Positions 41,745 to 50,252 of a stretch of DNA of 64,000 nt are shown piece by piece. The translations under genes and the position numbers were made by a program. The stretch is taken from NCBI RefSeq assembly GCF_036248255.1, contig NZ_CP109178.1, forward strand, positions 3,844,001-3,908,000. The letters are read 5' to 3'. The notes under the pieces were generated by a model, which saw only the letters and a list, made by a program, of their open reading frames with translations, did not search any database and was not told the DNA's origin. This DNA comes from Streptomyces sp. NBC_01717. Lineage in GTDB: Bacteria; Actinomycetota; Actinomycetes; Streptomycetales; Streptomycetaceae. How positions within the stretch are numbered: position 1 is the stretch's first letter; each line of letters starts with the position of its first letter.

Positions 41745-42785
41745 TCAGGTCGTGGTCTTGACCTTGATCGTGCCGTCGACGATCTTCTTCTTCGCCTCGT
41801 CGAGCTTGGCCTGGATGTCCGCGAGGTGGTCACCCGTGGTGGTCAGCGAGACGCCGCCCTTGGCCAGGGAGTACGTCTGGACGCCGGTCAGCGGCTTGCC
41901 GTCCTTGACGGACTTGATCAGGTCGTAGACACCGGCGTCGACGTTCTTGACGACCGAGGTCAGGATCGTGTCCTTGTACTTCGCCAGCGCCGGGTCCAGG
42001 GCCTGGTCGGAGTCGACACCGATGGACCAGGCACCCTTCTGGCCGGCGACGGCCTCGATCGCACCGGCACCGGAACCGCCCGCGGCGGCGAAGATGACGT
42101 CCGCGCCCTTGTCGAGCATGCCCTTGGCGGCGGCCTCGCCCTTGTCGGGGCTACCGAAGCCGGACAGGTCCGAACCGGTGGACAGGTACTGGATCTGCAC
42201 CTTGGCCTTCGGGTTCGTGTCCAGGACACCCTGCTGGAAGCCGGCGGCGAACTTCTTGATCAGCGGAAGGTCCACACCGCCGATGAAGCCGACCTGGCCG
42301 TCCTTCGACTTCAGCGCCGCCGCGACACCGGCGAGGTACGAGCCCTGCTCCTCGGTGAAGACGATGGAGGCGACGTTCTTGGCGTCGGAGACCGAGTCGA
42401 CCAGACCGAAGTTGACCTTCGGGTACTTCGGGGCGATCTTGTCGACCGCGTCCTTGTACGCGAAGCCGATCGCGATGACCGGGTTGTAACCGCCCTCGGC
42501 GAGCGACTGCAGGCGCTGCTCGCGGTCGGCCGGGGTCTCACCGTTCTTGGCGGTGAGCTCCTTCGTCTGGGCCTTGAACTCGGCCTTGGCCTTGTCCAGA
42601 CCGCGAGCGGCGGAGTCGTTGAACGAGTTGTCGCCACGGCCGCCGACGTCGTAGGCCATGCCGATCTTCATCTGGCCCTTGTCGGAGCTGGTGCTCTCGT
42701 CGGACGACTCGCCACACGCGGTGGCGGTGAGCGCGAGAGCCGCAGTGACGGCACACGCGGCGGTGATCTTGGATACCCGGCGCAA
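41745..42785 (-). CDS. BmpA/NupN-type nucleoside-binding lipoprotein
   Basis: The 346-residue lipoprotein has signal MRRVSKITAACAVTAALALT and lipobox TATAC (Cys24). The PnrA-like fold shows KIGMAYDVGGRGDNSFND, SVSDAKNVASIVFTEEQGSY, GFIGGVDLPLIKKFAAGFQQ and IFAAAGGSGAGAIEA. These are the nucleoside-binding BMP family marks, with aromatic and aspartate contacts conserved. The start is TTG 42785 with AAGGAG upstream, an unusual but well-supported start. It delivers nucleosides to the ABC permeases encoded downstream. A partial regulon palindrome is present in the promoter. Confidence 0.93.
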   Translation of the reverse strand: MRRVSKITAACAVTAALALTATACGESSDESTSSDKGQMKIGMAYDVGGRGDNSFNDSAARGLDKAKAEFKAQTKELTAKNGETPADREQRLQSLAEGGYNPVIAIGFAYKDAVDKIAPKYPKVNFGLVDSVSDAKNVASIVFTEEQGSYLAGVAAALKSKDGQVGFIGGVDLPLIKKFAAGFQQGVLDTNPKAKVQIQYLSTGSDLSGFGSPDKGEAAAKGMLDKGADVIFAAAGGSGAGAIEAVAGQKGAWSIGVDSDQALDPALAKYKDTILTSVVKNVDAGVYDLIKSVKDGKPLTGVQTYSLAKGGVSLTTTGDHLADIQAKLDEAKKKIVDGTIKVKTTT

Positions 42786-42845
42786 GGGAAGGCTCCTTCA
42801 AACCTGACCGAAGCGCCTCTTCCGGCGCTGGTTTCGCCGCGATCG

Positions 42846-42857
42846 TAACGCGCGTAG
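42846..42857. promoter_or_regulatory. Nucleoside-regulon palindrome before bmpA (two mismatches)
   Basis: TAACGCGCGTAG keeps the whole right half and core ACGCGCGT but differs from the consensus in the first two bases. It is 60 bp upstream of the TTG start. Confidence 0.6.
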
Positions 42858-42923
42858 ATGTCAGATAAAGCCCTGTACGGAAGCCGTTATCGGATCGTCG
42901 CGAACCGGCGGTGACCTGTCCGG

Positions 42924-44201
42924 TTACGAACGGTTGCCGTCGAGCAAAGCCGCGGCGGTGAACAGCTCCACGCCAACAGTGATCGCCTCCTCGTCCGCAT
43001 CGAAGTCTCCACGGTGCAGGTCAAGGCGCCGGGTGTCTCCGGGCGTACGCACTCCGAGCCGCGCCATGGCCCCCGGAACGTGCTCCAGATACCAGGAGAA
43101 GTCCTCCCCGCCGAGGCTCTGCTCGGTGTCCTCGATCGCATACGATCCGCGGCGCCCGGCCATGGCGGCGGCCAGCAGCTCGGTCGTCCCCGAGTCGTTC
43201 ACGACCGGCGGAACCCCCCGGACGTAGTTGATCACAGACTTGGCCCGATGCATTCCGGCCACCTCGTCGATGGCGGCATGGACCAGATCCGGCGCCTCCC
43301 GCCACGCCGCCAGGTCCAGGCAGCGGACCGTCCCGGACAGTTCGGCGTGCTGCGGGATCACGTTGCACGTGTGCCCGGCCACCAGCCGCCCCCAGGTGAC
43401 CGCGAGCCCCCAGCGGGCGTCGACCCGGCGGGCGAGCAGGGCGGGCACCTCGGTGGCCACCTTCGCGGCGGCGGTGACCAGGTCGGTGGTCAGATGCGGA
43501 CGGGCGGTGTGGCCGCCGGGTCCGTCCAGGGTGACCTCGAGCCGGTCGCAGGCCGAGGTGATCGGCCCGGCCCGCAGCCCGATCCTCCCCACATCGACCC
43601 TCGGGTCGCAGTGCACCCCGATGATCCGCCCGACGCCTTCCAGCACCCCGGCCTCGATCGCATCGGCCGCCCCGCCGGGCAGCACCTCCTCGGCCGGCTG
43701 GAAGATCAGCCGAACGGGGTGCGGCAGCAGCCCCTGCCGGTCGAGCTCGGCGAGGACGAGCCCGGCGCCGAGCACGATGGTGGTGTGGATGTCGTGCCCA
43801 CAGGCATGCGCCCGGTCGGGGACGGTGGACCGGTAGGGGACGCCGGTCTTGGTGTCCGGGATGGGCAGGGCGTCGATGTCCGCGCGCAGGGCGAGCATGG
43901 GCCGCGGGTCGCCCGCCTGCCGGTCATCGCCCTCGTCCGAGCTGCGCGCCCCTGCCGATGTGCCCACGTCGCAGATCAGCCCGGTCCCGGTGGAGAGCAC
44001 CCGGGGTTCGAGCCCGGCCTTCTCCAGCCGGGCCTTGATGGCCGCGGTGGTACGGAACTCCTGGTTGCCGAGCTCGGGGTGCATGTGCAGATCGCGCCGG
44101 AAGGCGATCAGCTCGGCCCGCAGGGGTTCGGGCAGCGTGCCGGGCAGGGCGGCGTCCTCGGGCGGCTCGGGATCGGACTCGCGGGACATCAACTGGTTCA
44201 C
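42924..44201 (-). CDS. M20-family amidohydrolase/metallopeptidase
   Basis: This 425-residue member of the M20D (amidohydrolase, hippurate hydrolase-like) family begins its conserved part with LIAFRRDLHMHPELGNQEFR. Metal ligands are visible in RADIDALP, HACGHDIHTT and QPAEEVLPGG, and near the C-terminus in LGGEDFSWYL with LHRGDFDADEEAI. It likely hydrolyses an N-acyl or peptide bond. A short Asp/Ser-rich insertion (SSDEGDDRQAGDPR) follows the second strand. GTG 44201 or ATG 44189 may start it. The 228-bp spacer to the surface-polymer operon has no gene. Confidence 0.88.
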   Translation of the reverse strand: MNQLMSRESDPEPPEDAALPGTLPEPLRAELIAFRRDLHMHPELGNQEFRTTAAIKARLEKAGLEPRVLSTGTGLICDVGTSAGARSSDEGDDRQAGDPRPMLALRADIDALPIPDTKTGVPYRSTVPDRAHACGHDIHTTIVLGAGLVLAELDRQGLLPHPVRLIFQPAEEVLPGGAADAIEAGVLEGVGRIIGVHCDPRVDVGRIGLRAGPITSACDRLEVTLDGPGGHTARPHLTTDLVTAAAKVATEVPALLARRVDARWGLAVTWGRLVAGHTCNVIPQHAELSGTVRCLDLAAWREAPDLVHAAIDEVAGMHRAKSVINYVRGVPPVVNDSGTTELLAAAMAGRRGSYAIEDTEQSLGGEDFSWYLEHVPGAMARLGVRTPGDTRRLDLHRGDFDADEEAITVGVELFTAAALLDGNRS

Positions 44202-44429
44202 CTGTTGAAGGGTAGGCCCCTTGCCCCCTCAACTGGCCACAGATCAACAAAAGTTCAGCCGCATAGAGGAACAAAATACGGCGTCGGAGCGTGTGCCGTG
44301 AGATGGAGGTGGGTAAACTCACCCGTTATCCCCCGAAGGCGTGCACCGTGCCCCGTCGCCGGTCCCGACTCCACACGGCTTACGCTGCGTCGCCGGCCCT
44401 CGGTCGGAGTGCGTCGCGCAAAGGAGCCC

Positions 44430-45485
44430 TCAGGCCTTCGTCACCGCGGTAGCCCGCCACGGGGCCAGCCGCTGTACGTCGCGCGCCGTCTCCGTGACTC
44501 CGCTCAGGAATCCCTGCGCGCGCGGCGACGCCGTGTCCCGCAGCCATTCCGGGGCGATGTCGCAGACCGCGACCTTGACCTCCGTGCCGACCAGTGCGAG
44601 TGGCAGTGTGTGGACGACCGTGGACGGGAAGCTCAGGACCGTGCGGCCGATCGGGCCGCGGCGCGCGATGAGTTCCAGAGGGAGGTCCGGGCGGACGATC
44701 TCCAGGCCGGTGGCGGCTTCCAGGGCGTGGAGTTTTACGGCGGACTCCCGGCGGTGGGCGAAGTAGCGGGTCGCACCGTGGGCCCGGGCCAGGGCGGAGA
44801 CCGCCTCCAGGTACTGCTCCTGGTCGATGACACCCGTCTCGACCAGAGATGTGCCGACCAGGTCCGCGCCCCGGGTGAGCAGCGGCGGACCGAAGCGGGC
44901 GCGGGTCCAGGCAAAGGTGTTGGGGGTGACCGTGATGCCGGCCGGAGCCTCGACCGGCATCGCTGTGAATACCTCGACCGTACGGGTCCTCGACGGGGTG
45001 AACCGGCGGCGGGCGGTGGCCGTGACCGGGGCCAGGACCAGATCGCGCGCGCCGGAGCTGCCACGCCGGTGCCAGCGCACCAGCCGTTCGCCGCGCGCCA
45101 GTTGGGCGACGAACTCCATCGTGGCCGTGCCGTCGTCGACCACCGTGAGGTGGCGGGCGCGGACCATCGTGAGAAGCAGCTGCACGTACCGGGAGAACGG
45201 GTCGCCGATCACGATCCGGTCCGCCCTGCGCAGCAGTCCCGTCAGTGAGCGCAGGGTCTTCAGCGGCGCACCCGCGCCGCCGCGTGCCTCCTGCCAGCGC
45301 ACGGTGGCGCCTTCGTCGCGGGCCAGCTCCGCCATCCGGCGCAGCTGACCGCGCGACATCGGGTCGACCGGGGGGAGGACGACGACCGTCATGTCCGAAC
45401 GGACCAGGTCGTCGCCTCCCTCTGTGTAGGCCCACTCCAGGACGTTCAGGAGCTGGACCGGGCTCTCGACGAAGGCGAGGTTCAC
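44430..45485 (-). CDS. Polysialyltransferase-like glycosyltransferase (GT52/POLYST type)
   Basis: The 351-residue protein starts MNLAFVESPVQLLNVLEWAY, the FVESPxQLLNAxE pattern of the alpha-2,8-polysialyltransferase/GT52 group. It has DRIVIGDPFSRYVQLLL, LTVVDDGTATMEF (the acidic D-D/E-G site) and a C-terminal Rossmann half with RYFAHRRES and SFPSTVVHTLPL. CMP-linked sugar acids are the expected donors. The H-P motif of true polysialyltransferases is AHRR here, so the activity may differ. It is last of the minus-strand operon, 11 bp after neuB. GTG start at 45485. It probably elongates or caps a Kdn/sialic-type wall polymer. Confidence 0.78.
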   Translation of the reverse strand: MNLAFVESPVQLLNVLEWAYTEGGDDLVRSDMTVVVLPPVDPMSRGQLRRMAELARDEGATVRWQEARGGAGAPLKTLRSLTGLLRRADRIVIGDPFSRYVQLLLTMVRARHLTVVDDGTATMEFVAQLARGERLVRWHRRGSSGARDLVLAPVTATARRRFTPSRTRTVEVFTAMPVEAPAGITVTPNTFAWTRARFGPPLLTRGADLVGTSLVETGVIDQEQYLEAVSALARAHGATRYFAHRRESAVKLHALEAATGLEIVRPDLPLELIARRGPIGRTVLSFPSTVVHTLPLALVGTEVKVAVCDIAPEWLRDTASPRAQGFLSGVTETARDVQRLAPWRATAVTKA

Positions 45486-45496
45486 CGGTCGGCCCG

Positions 45497-46423
45497 TCAG
45501 ACCGCGGCCGGCTCAGCGGCCGGAGCCGCCTCGGCGACGACGCCCGCGACACGGCGGAGCTTCTTCATCGGGCCGAGCTCGGACTCGTACACCTTCTTGA
45601 CACCGTCGCCGAGGGAGGCCTCGATCGTGCGGATGTCGCGGACGAGGCGGGTGAGGCCCTGCGGCTCGACCGAGGCGGCCTGGTCGGAGCCCCACATGGC
45701 GCGGTCGAGGGTGATGTGACGCTCGACGAACGCGGCGCCGAGGGCGACGGCGGCGAGGGTCGTCTGGAGGCCGGTCTCGTGGCCGCTGTAGCCGATCGGG
45801 ACGTTCGGGTACTCCTGCTGGAGGGTGTTGATGACGCGCAGGTTCAGCTCCTCCGCCTTCGCGGGGTACGTCGAAGTGGCGTGGCAGAGCAGGATGTTGT
45901 CGCTGCCGAGGACCTCGACCGCGTGGCGGATCTGGCGCGGGGTCGACATGCCGGTGGAGAGGATGATCGTGCGGCCGGTGGCGCGCAGCGAGCGGAGCAG
46001 CTCGTCGTCGGTCAGCGAGGCCGAGGCCACCTTGTGGGCGGGGACGTCGAACTTCTCGAGGAAGGCGACGGCCTCCGTGTCCCACGGGGAGGCGAACCAG
46101 TCGATGCCGCGCTTGGCGCAGTGCTCGGAGATGGCCTGGTACTCGGCCTCGCCGAACTCGACGCGGTGGCGGTAGTCGATGTACGTCATCCGGCCCCAGG
46201 GGGTGTCGCGCTCGATGTCCCACTGGTCGCGCGGGGTGCAGATCTCCGGGGTGCGCTTCTGGAACTTGACGGCGTCGCAGCCGGCTTCGGCGGCCACGTC
46301 GATCAGCGCGAGGGCGTTGTCGAGGTCACCGTTGTGGTTGATGCCGATCTCGCCGGTGATGTAGACGGGCTGACCGGGGCCGGCGGTGCGGGTGCCGAGG
46401 GTGCGCAGGCGGGAGGTGCTCAT
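45497..46423 (-). CDS. neuB: NeuB-type sialic/ulosonic acid synthase without SAF domain
   Basis: This 308-residue TIM-barrel synthase condenses phosphoenolpyruvate with a hexose or hexose-phosphate. It has ITGEIGINHNGDLDNALAL, DAVKFQKRTPE, DWFASPWDTEAV, KVASASLTDDELL, LSTGMST, GYSGHETGLQ and FVERHITLDRAMWGSDQAAS, which cover the metal and PEP sites. E. coli NeuB adds a C-terminal antifreeze-like (SAF) domain that contacts the N-acetyl group of ManNAc. This protein ends shortly after the barrel with an Ala-rich tail. Loss of that domain fits mannose-6-phosphate or mannose as substrate, giving Kdn. It lies 12 bp downstream of neuA in the operon. Confidence 0.87.
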   Translation of the reverse strand: MSTSRLRTLGTRTAGPGQPVYITGEIGINHNGDLDNALALIDVAAEAGCDAVKFQKRTPEICTPRDQWDIERDTPWGRMTYIDYRHRVEFGEAEYQAISEHCAKRGIDWFASPWDTEAVAFLEKFDVPAHKVASASLTDDELLRSLRATGRTIILSTGMSTPRQIRHAVEVLGSDNILLCHATSTYPAKAEELNLRVINTLQQEYPNVPIGYSGHETGLQTTLAAVALGAAFVERHITLDRAMWGSDQAASVEPQGLTRLVRDIRTIEASLGDGVKKVYESELGPMKKLRRVAGVVAEAAPAAEPAAV

Positions 46424-46435
46424 GAGGGTGTTTCC

Positions 46436-47680
46436 TTACTTGGTGGTGGTGTTGGTGGGGGTGGACTGGTGGTTTGTGAGAGTGGGGCCGAGCAGCCAGG
46501 CCGCGATTTCGCGGATGGCACCGAAGCCGCCGGGGGTGGTCGTGACGGCGCGAGCGGCGGCACGTACCGAGTCGTGGGCGCTGGCGACGGCGACGGGCCA
46601 GCCGGCGAGGGCGAAGCAGGGCAGGTCGTTGACGTCGTTGCCGACGTAGAGCACCCGCTCGGGCGCGATGCCCTGCTCGTCGCACCACTGCTTGAGCGCG
46701 AGGTCCTTGCGGTCGATGCCGTGCAGGACGGGGATCCTGAGCTTGTTGGCGCGGGCGGCGACGACCGGGTTCTGCTCGGTGGACAGGATGAGGAGGTCGA
46801 GCCCGGACTTGCGCAGGGCCGCGATGCCGAGGCCGTCGCCGCGGTGGACGGCGACGATCTCGCGTCCGTCGGCGTCGATCAGGACGCGGTCGTCGGTCTG
46901 GGTGCCGTCGAAGTCGAGGACGACCGCGTCGATGTCGTCGCGGGTCGGCAGCGGCGACGGGTCGAGGAGCGGCGCGAGGGCGCGGGCGCGGGCCAGGTCG
47001 TGCGGGTCGTCGATCTCCAGGACCCGGGCGGGGTCGGTGCGGACCAGCGCGGTGTCGCCGAAGAAGCGGTGGCGGTGGGTACGGAAGCCGGCGACGTTCA
47101 TCGCGTACGCCGCGCCGGTCTCCAGCAGGTCCTCGGGGCGGTCCTGCCGCATCTGCCGGACGCCCTTGTCGTGGTTGACGCCGTAGGCGTGGTCCTCGAC
47201 GGCGGTGCCGTCGCGCCATATGAAGCCGTGGAAGGGTGCCACGGTGACGGCCGTGTCGGCTCCTTCGCGGGCGACCGCCGCGGCCACGCCGTCGATGTCC
47301 TCGCGAGTGAGGAACGGGCTGGTGCACTGGACCAGCAGCACCACGTCGACGGTGCGGCCGTGCATCGCCTCGTACGCGTCGAGGGCGTGCAGCACCGCGT
47401 CCTCGCTGCTCGATTTGTCGCCCGCGATGGCTGCGGGACGCTGCACGCAGTGCAGCCGTCCGGAGGCCCCCAGCGAGTCACCCGCGGCCCGTGCGGCGGC
47501 CGCGATGGCCGCGTCGTCGGTCGTCACGACGACGTCGGTGACCTCGCTCGATCCCAGACAGGCCTGCACCGCGCGGGCGACCAGCGGTATGCCGCCGACC
47601 TGGGCGATGTTCTTGGCCGGGACGCCCTTGGATCCGCCGCGGGCGGGGATCACGGCGAGCACGGTCGGGGTCGGGGTCAT
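46436..47680 (-). CDS. neuA: CMP-ulosonic acid synthetase fused to a HAD phosphatase
   Basis: The 414-residue protein joins two enzymes. Residues 7-230 are a cytidylyltransferase (VIPARGGSKGVPAKNI, VVVTTDDAAIA, LLVQCTSPFLTREDID, TGAAYAMNVAGF). Residues 250-395 are a KdsC-like HAD phosphatase with LDFDGTQTDD, then STEQNPVVAARA, K in DRKDLALKQW and YVGNDVNDLPCF. The combination can dephosphorylate a 9-phosphate (such as Kdn-9-P) and then activate the free acid with CTP. Animal CMP-sialate synthetases are similarly built. The Thr/Pro tail is low complexity. ATG 47680. It follows the gene at 47701 by 20 bp. Confidence 0.9.
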   Translation of the reverse strand: MTPTPTVLAVIPARGGSKGVPAKNIAQVGGIPLVARAVQACLGSSEVTDVVVTTDDAAIAAAARAAGDSLGASGRLHCVQRPAAIAGDKSSSEDAVLHALDAYEAMHGRTVDVVLLVQCTSPFLTREDIDGVAAAVAREGADTAVTVAPFHGFIWRDGTAVEDHAYGVNHDKGVRQMRQDRPEDLLETGAAYAMNVAGFRTHRHRFFGDTALVRTDPARVLEIDDPHDLARARALAPLLDPSPLPTRDDIDAVVLDFDGTQTDDRVLIDADGREIVAVHRGDGLGIAALRKSGLDLLILSTEQNPVVAARANKLRIPVLHGIDRKDLALKQWCDEQGIAPERVLYVGNDVNDLPCFALAGWPVAVASAHDSVRAAARAVTTTPGGFGAIREIAAWLLGPTLTNHQSTPTNTTTK

Positions 47681-47700
47681 CTCTGCTCCTGAAGTGGTGT

Positions 47701-49059
47701 TCACAGTTCGCCCATCCGCCGGATCACGGGGGCGACCCGCTGGACTCCCTGCCGGTACGCCCCCCGCGCCGCCTCCCGGACGGCGTCGCGGACCGCGCCC
47801 CGCACCCCGCCGGTCTCGCGCGGCGCCGCGGCGCCCGGCAGCGGGTGCCCGTCCGGAGCCAGGTGGTGGCGGGCGAGGATGCCGGGGAGGTAGCCGGGGG
47901 CGGTGGCGGGTGTGTAGTACGGAGTGAGGTCGGGAAGGCGGTGCTCGGCCAGCAGCGCGTCGACGCGGGCGCGAGCGGTGTCGTAGGCCGTGTCGTAGGT
48001 GCCGTCGGCGGCGACGCCCTGGCCGGCCAGCCACTTCTCGTCGGGCTCCGGGTGGGAGCCGCCGTCGAGCCGGTCCCACGAGGTGAGCAGGCCCGAGCCG
48101 ATGAAGTGGTGGTTGCCGAGGGTCTCGCGGACGCCGAGGTCGGTGAGGATCGCGGTCGGGATGCGCCGGTGCAGGGACTCCAGCGCGGCGGTCGAGGAGA
48201 CCGTGACCAGCAGGTCGGTGCGGTCGAGGACCTCGCCCATGTGCCCGTACACCAGGCTGAAGTTGGGCGGCAGCCCGCCGGGAAGCTTCGCCGCGAGCCG
48301 CTGGTACGGAAGTTCTTCGATGTGCGTGGTGTGCTCACCCGGCTTGGAGCGCAGCTTCAGCAGCACCTCGCGGTCGGGGTGCAGCCTGGCGTGCTCGACG
48401 AGACGGCGCAGCAGGTAAGTCCGGTCGGTGCGGGAGGCCGGTACGGAGGGCTGGGCTGCGAACACGACCGTGTCGCGACCCTCTTCCCGCCGGTGCGGCG
48501 CGCCGCCGAGGAACGGCAGTGCGGCCTCCGTGACGGCCGAGGCGTCGGCGCCCACTCCTTCGTACACCGCGCGGAAGCGCTCCGCGTCGTGTCGGGAGTT
48601 GGCGAGGACGACGTCCGCCCCGTGTCGCAGCAGCAGCCCGTCGGCGAGCTTCTCGTAGACGACACCGACATAGCCGGTGACGACGACGGGCCTGGCGGCC
48701 AGCCGCAGGGCGGCGAGCCCGTGCAGCATCGCCTGGACGGCGCCGCCGACCAGGGCGAGGACCACTATGTCGTACCCCTCGTTCCGCACGGTGTCCAGGA
48801 ACTCGACCGCCGTCACCTCGCGCACCCGGCCGGTCTCGATCCCGACGTCGCCGACCTCGGCGAGCTGGCGCGGGGTCGGGGTCGCGCGGCCGCGCAGCAG
48901 CAGTCCGGTGATCTCGACCGGCCGGTCCGCTGCCCGGGGCGCGTCCGGGGCCCCGGTGGTCAGGCGGCGCGCGGTGAGCGCGCCCCATTTCCACCGGGTG
49001 TCCGAGTCGGCGAGTACGGCTACCCGGAGCGCCGTCGTCTTGCTGGTACGTGGGGGCAC
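47701..49059 (-). CDS. Predicted GT-B-like glycosyltransferase of the surface-polymer operon (DUF6716-like)
   Basis: The 452-residue protein has a GT-B layout: an N-terminal Rossmann-like half (ALRVAVLADSDTRWKWGALT, DIVVLALVGGAVQAMLHGL) and a C-terminal half. The latter has VVFAAQPSVPASRTDRTYLL, EVLLKLRSKPGEHTTHIEEL and LLVTVSSTAALESLHRRIP, where the SSTAALE loop usually binds the nucleotide-sugar phosphates. No signal peptide is seen; it is probably cytosolic. It is first in the minus-strand operon with neuA, neuB and a polysialyltransferase-like gene, starting at GTG 49059, and is divergent from the GT2 gene. Donor and acceptor are unknown; a role in assembling the ulosonic polymer is inferred from position. 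Confidence 0.7.
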   Translation of the reverse strand: MPPRTSKTTALRVAVLADSDTRWKWGALTARRLTTGAPDAPRAADRPVEITGLLLRGRATPTPRQLAEVGDVGIETGRVREVTAVEFLDTVRNEGYDIVVLALVGGAVQAMLHGLAALRLAARPVVVTGYVGVVYEKLADGLLLRHGADVVLANSRHDAERFRAVYEGVGADASAVTEAALPFLGGAPHRREEGRDTVVFAAQPSVPASRTDRTYLLRRLVEHARLHPDREVLLKLRSKPGEHTTHIEELPYQRLAAKLPGGLPPNFSLVYGHMGEVLDRTDLLVTVSSTAALESLHRRIPTAILTDLGVRETLGNHHFIGSGLLTSWDRLDGGSHPEPDEKWLAGQGVAADGTYDTAYDTARARVDALLAEHRLPDLTPYYTPATAPGYLPGILARHHLAPDGHPLPGAAAPRETGGVRGAVRDAVREAARGAYRQGVQRVAPVIRRMGEL

Positions 49060-49268
49060 GTCCTAGAAGTTAGGAAGGCATTTCGATTGGCGGCCCAACG
49101 TGGCGGCAACAGATGGTTAACAGCCCGCCGACTGTTGGCGAATCGACTCCACAAATGCCCCGTAATCCTCTCGGATTCGGACCGGTTCACCATTCCGACA
49201 TTCGTCGTTCACCTGCCGTCCGTCCTGGGGCCAGGGCAAATGACGAGCGCCCCCCTAGCGTGTGAAGG

Positions 49269-50252
49269 GTGGTTAAGCTCTCCGTAATCGTGCCGTTCTA
49301 CAACGTGCAGACATACGCTCCCGACACCCTGAGAAGCCTGCGGGCCAACGCCCGCGAGGACTTCGAATTCATCCTCGTCGACGACTGTTCGACCGACGGG
49401 ACCGCGGACATACTCCGCCGCGCCGAGGACGAGATTCCGGGGGTGGTCGTACGCAGACACAAGCAGAACGGCGGACTGGCCACCGCCCGGAACACCGGTC
49501 TGGACGTGGCCCGCGGCGAGTACCTCGCCTTCCTTGACGGCGACGACTGGCTCGCCCCCGGCTTCTACGCCGACCTGCTCGCCCGTACCGAGGCACTGGG
49601 CTGCGACTTCGTCCGTACCGACCATGTCCAGGCCGACGGCAGGACCCGCACGGTCCACCGTGTCCCGCACGGCCGCAGGGGCGAGGTCATGGACCCGCGG
49701 GACGCGATCCTGCCCGCCGGGCGCACCACCTCGGTCGACTATCCGTACGCCTGGGCGGGCCTCTACCACCGCCGTCTCCTGGACCGCGGGCTGCTGCACT
49801 TCACGGACGGTCTGCGCACCGCCGAGGACCGGCCGTGGATCTGGCGGCTGCACCGCGAGGCGGATTCCTTTGCGGTGCTGGGGCTTCTCGGCATTTTCTA
49901 CCGGCGTGGCGTCGCCTCGTCACTGACCCAGATCGGCGACGTGCGCCAGCTCGATTTCATTCGCTCATTTGACCAAGTCGTACGGGAGACAGCGGCGGAC
50001 CGCGATGCGCAGGCACTCCTGCCGAAAGCGGTCCGTACCTATTGCGCGATCATTTCGCATCACATGAGTTCGATGGAAAGGTTCGAACCCTCTGTGGCCC
50101 GTGCCCTGAAATCGATGAGCGCCGGAGCGCTCAAGCGGATGCCGCAGGACGTGCTGGACGACGCCCTCGACTCGATGGACCTGCAGCGCGCGACGCTGCT
50201 GCGCCGGCTGCGCCGCCGGCCCGTCACCGCGAAGGAGGTGGCGGCCGCATGA
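49269..50252 (+). CDS. GT2-family glycosyltransferase
   Basis: This 327-residue GT-A enzyme has LSVIVPFYNVQTYAPDTLRS, FILVDDCSTDGTADILRR, the GGLATARNTGLDVARGEYLA loop and the metal DxD site in FLDGDDWL. Helices at 230-325 are probably for acceptor contact. No membrane helix is present. The GTG at 49269 lacks a strong site. The next gene overlaps its stop as ATGA, coupling it to a polysialyltransferase-like enzyme. It probably adds a primer or branch sugar on the lipid-linked or wall-linked polymer. The 209-bp spacer to the divergent operon is AT-rich and likely holds both promoters. Confidence 0.88.
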   Translation: MVKLSVIVPFYNVQTYAPDTLRSLRANAREDFEFILVDDCSTDGTADILRRAEDEIPGVVVRRHKQNGGLATARNTGLDVARGEYLAFLDGDDWLAPGFYADLLARTEALGCDFVRTDHVQADGRTRTVHRVPHGRRGEVMDPRDAILPAGRTTSVDYPYAWAGLYHRRLLDRGLLHFTDGLRTAEDRPWIWRLHREADSFAVLGLLGIFYRRGVASSLTQIGDVRQLDFIRSFDQVVRETAADRDAQALLPKAVRTYCAIISHHMSSMERFEPSVARALKSMSAGALKRMPQDVLDDALDSMDLQRATLLRRLRRRPVTAKEVAAA

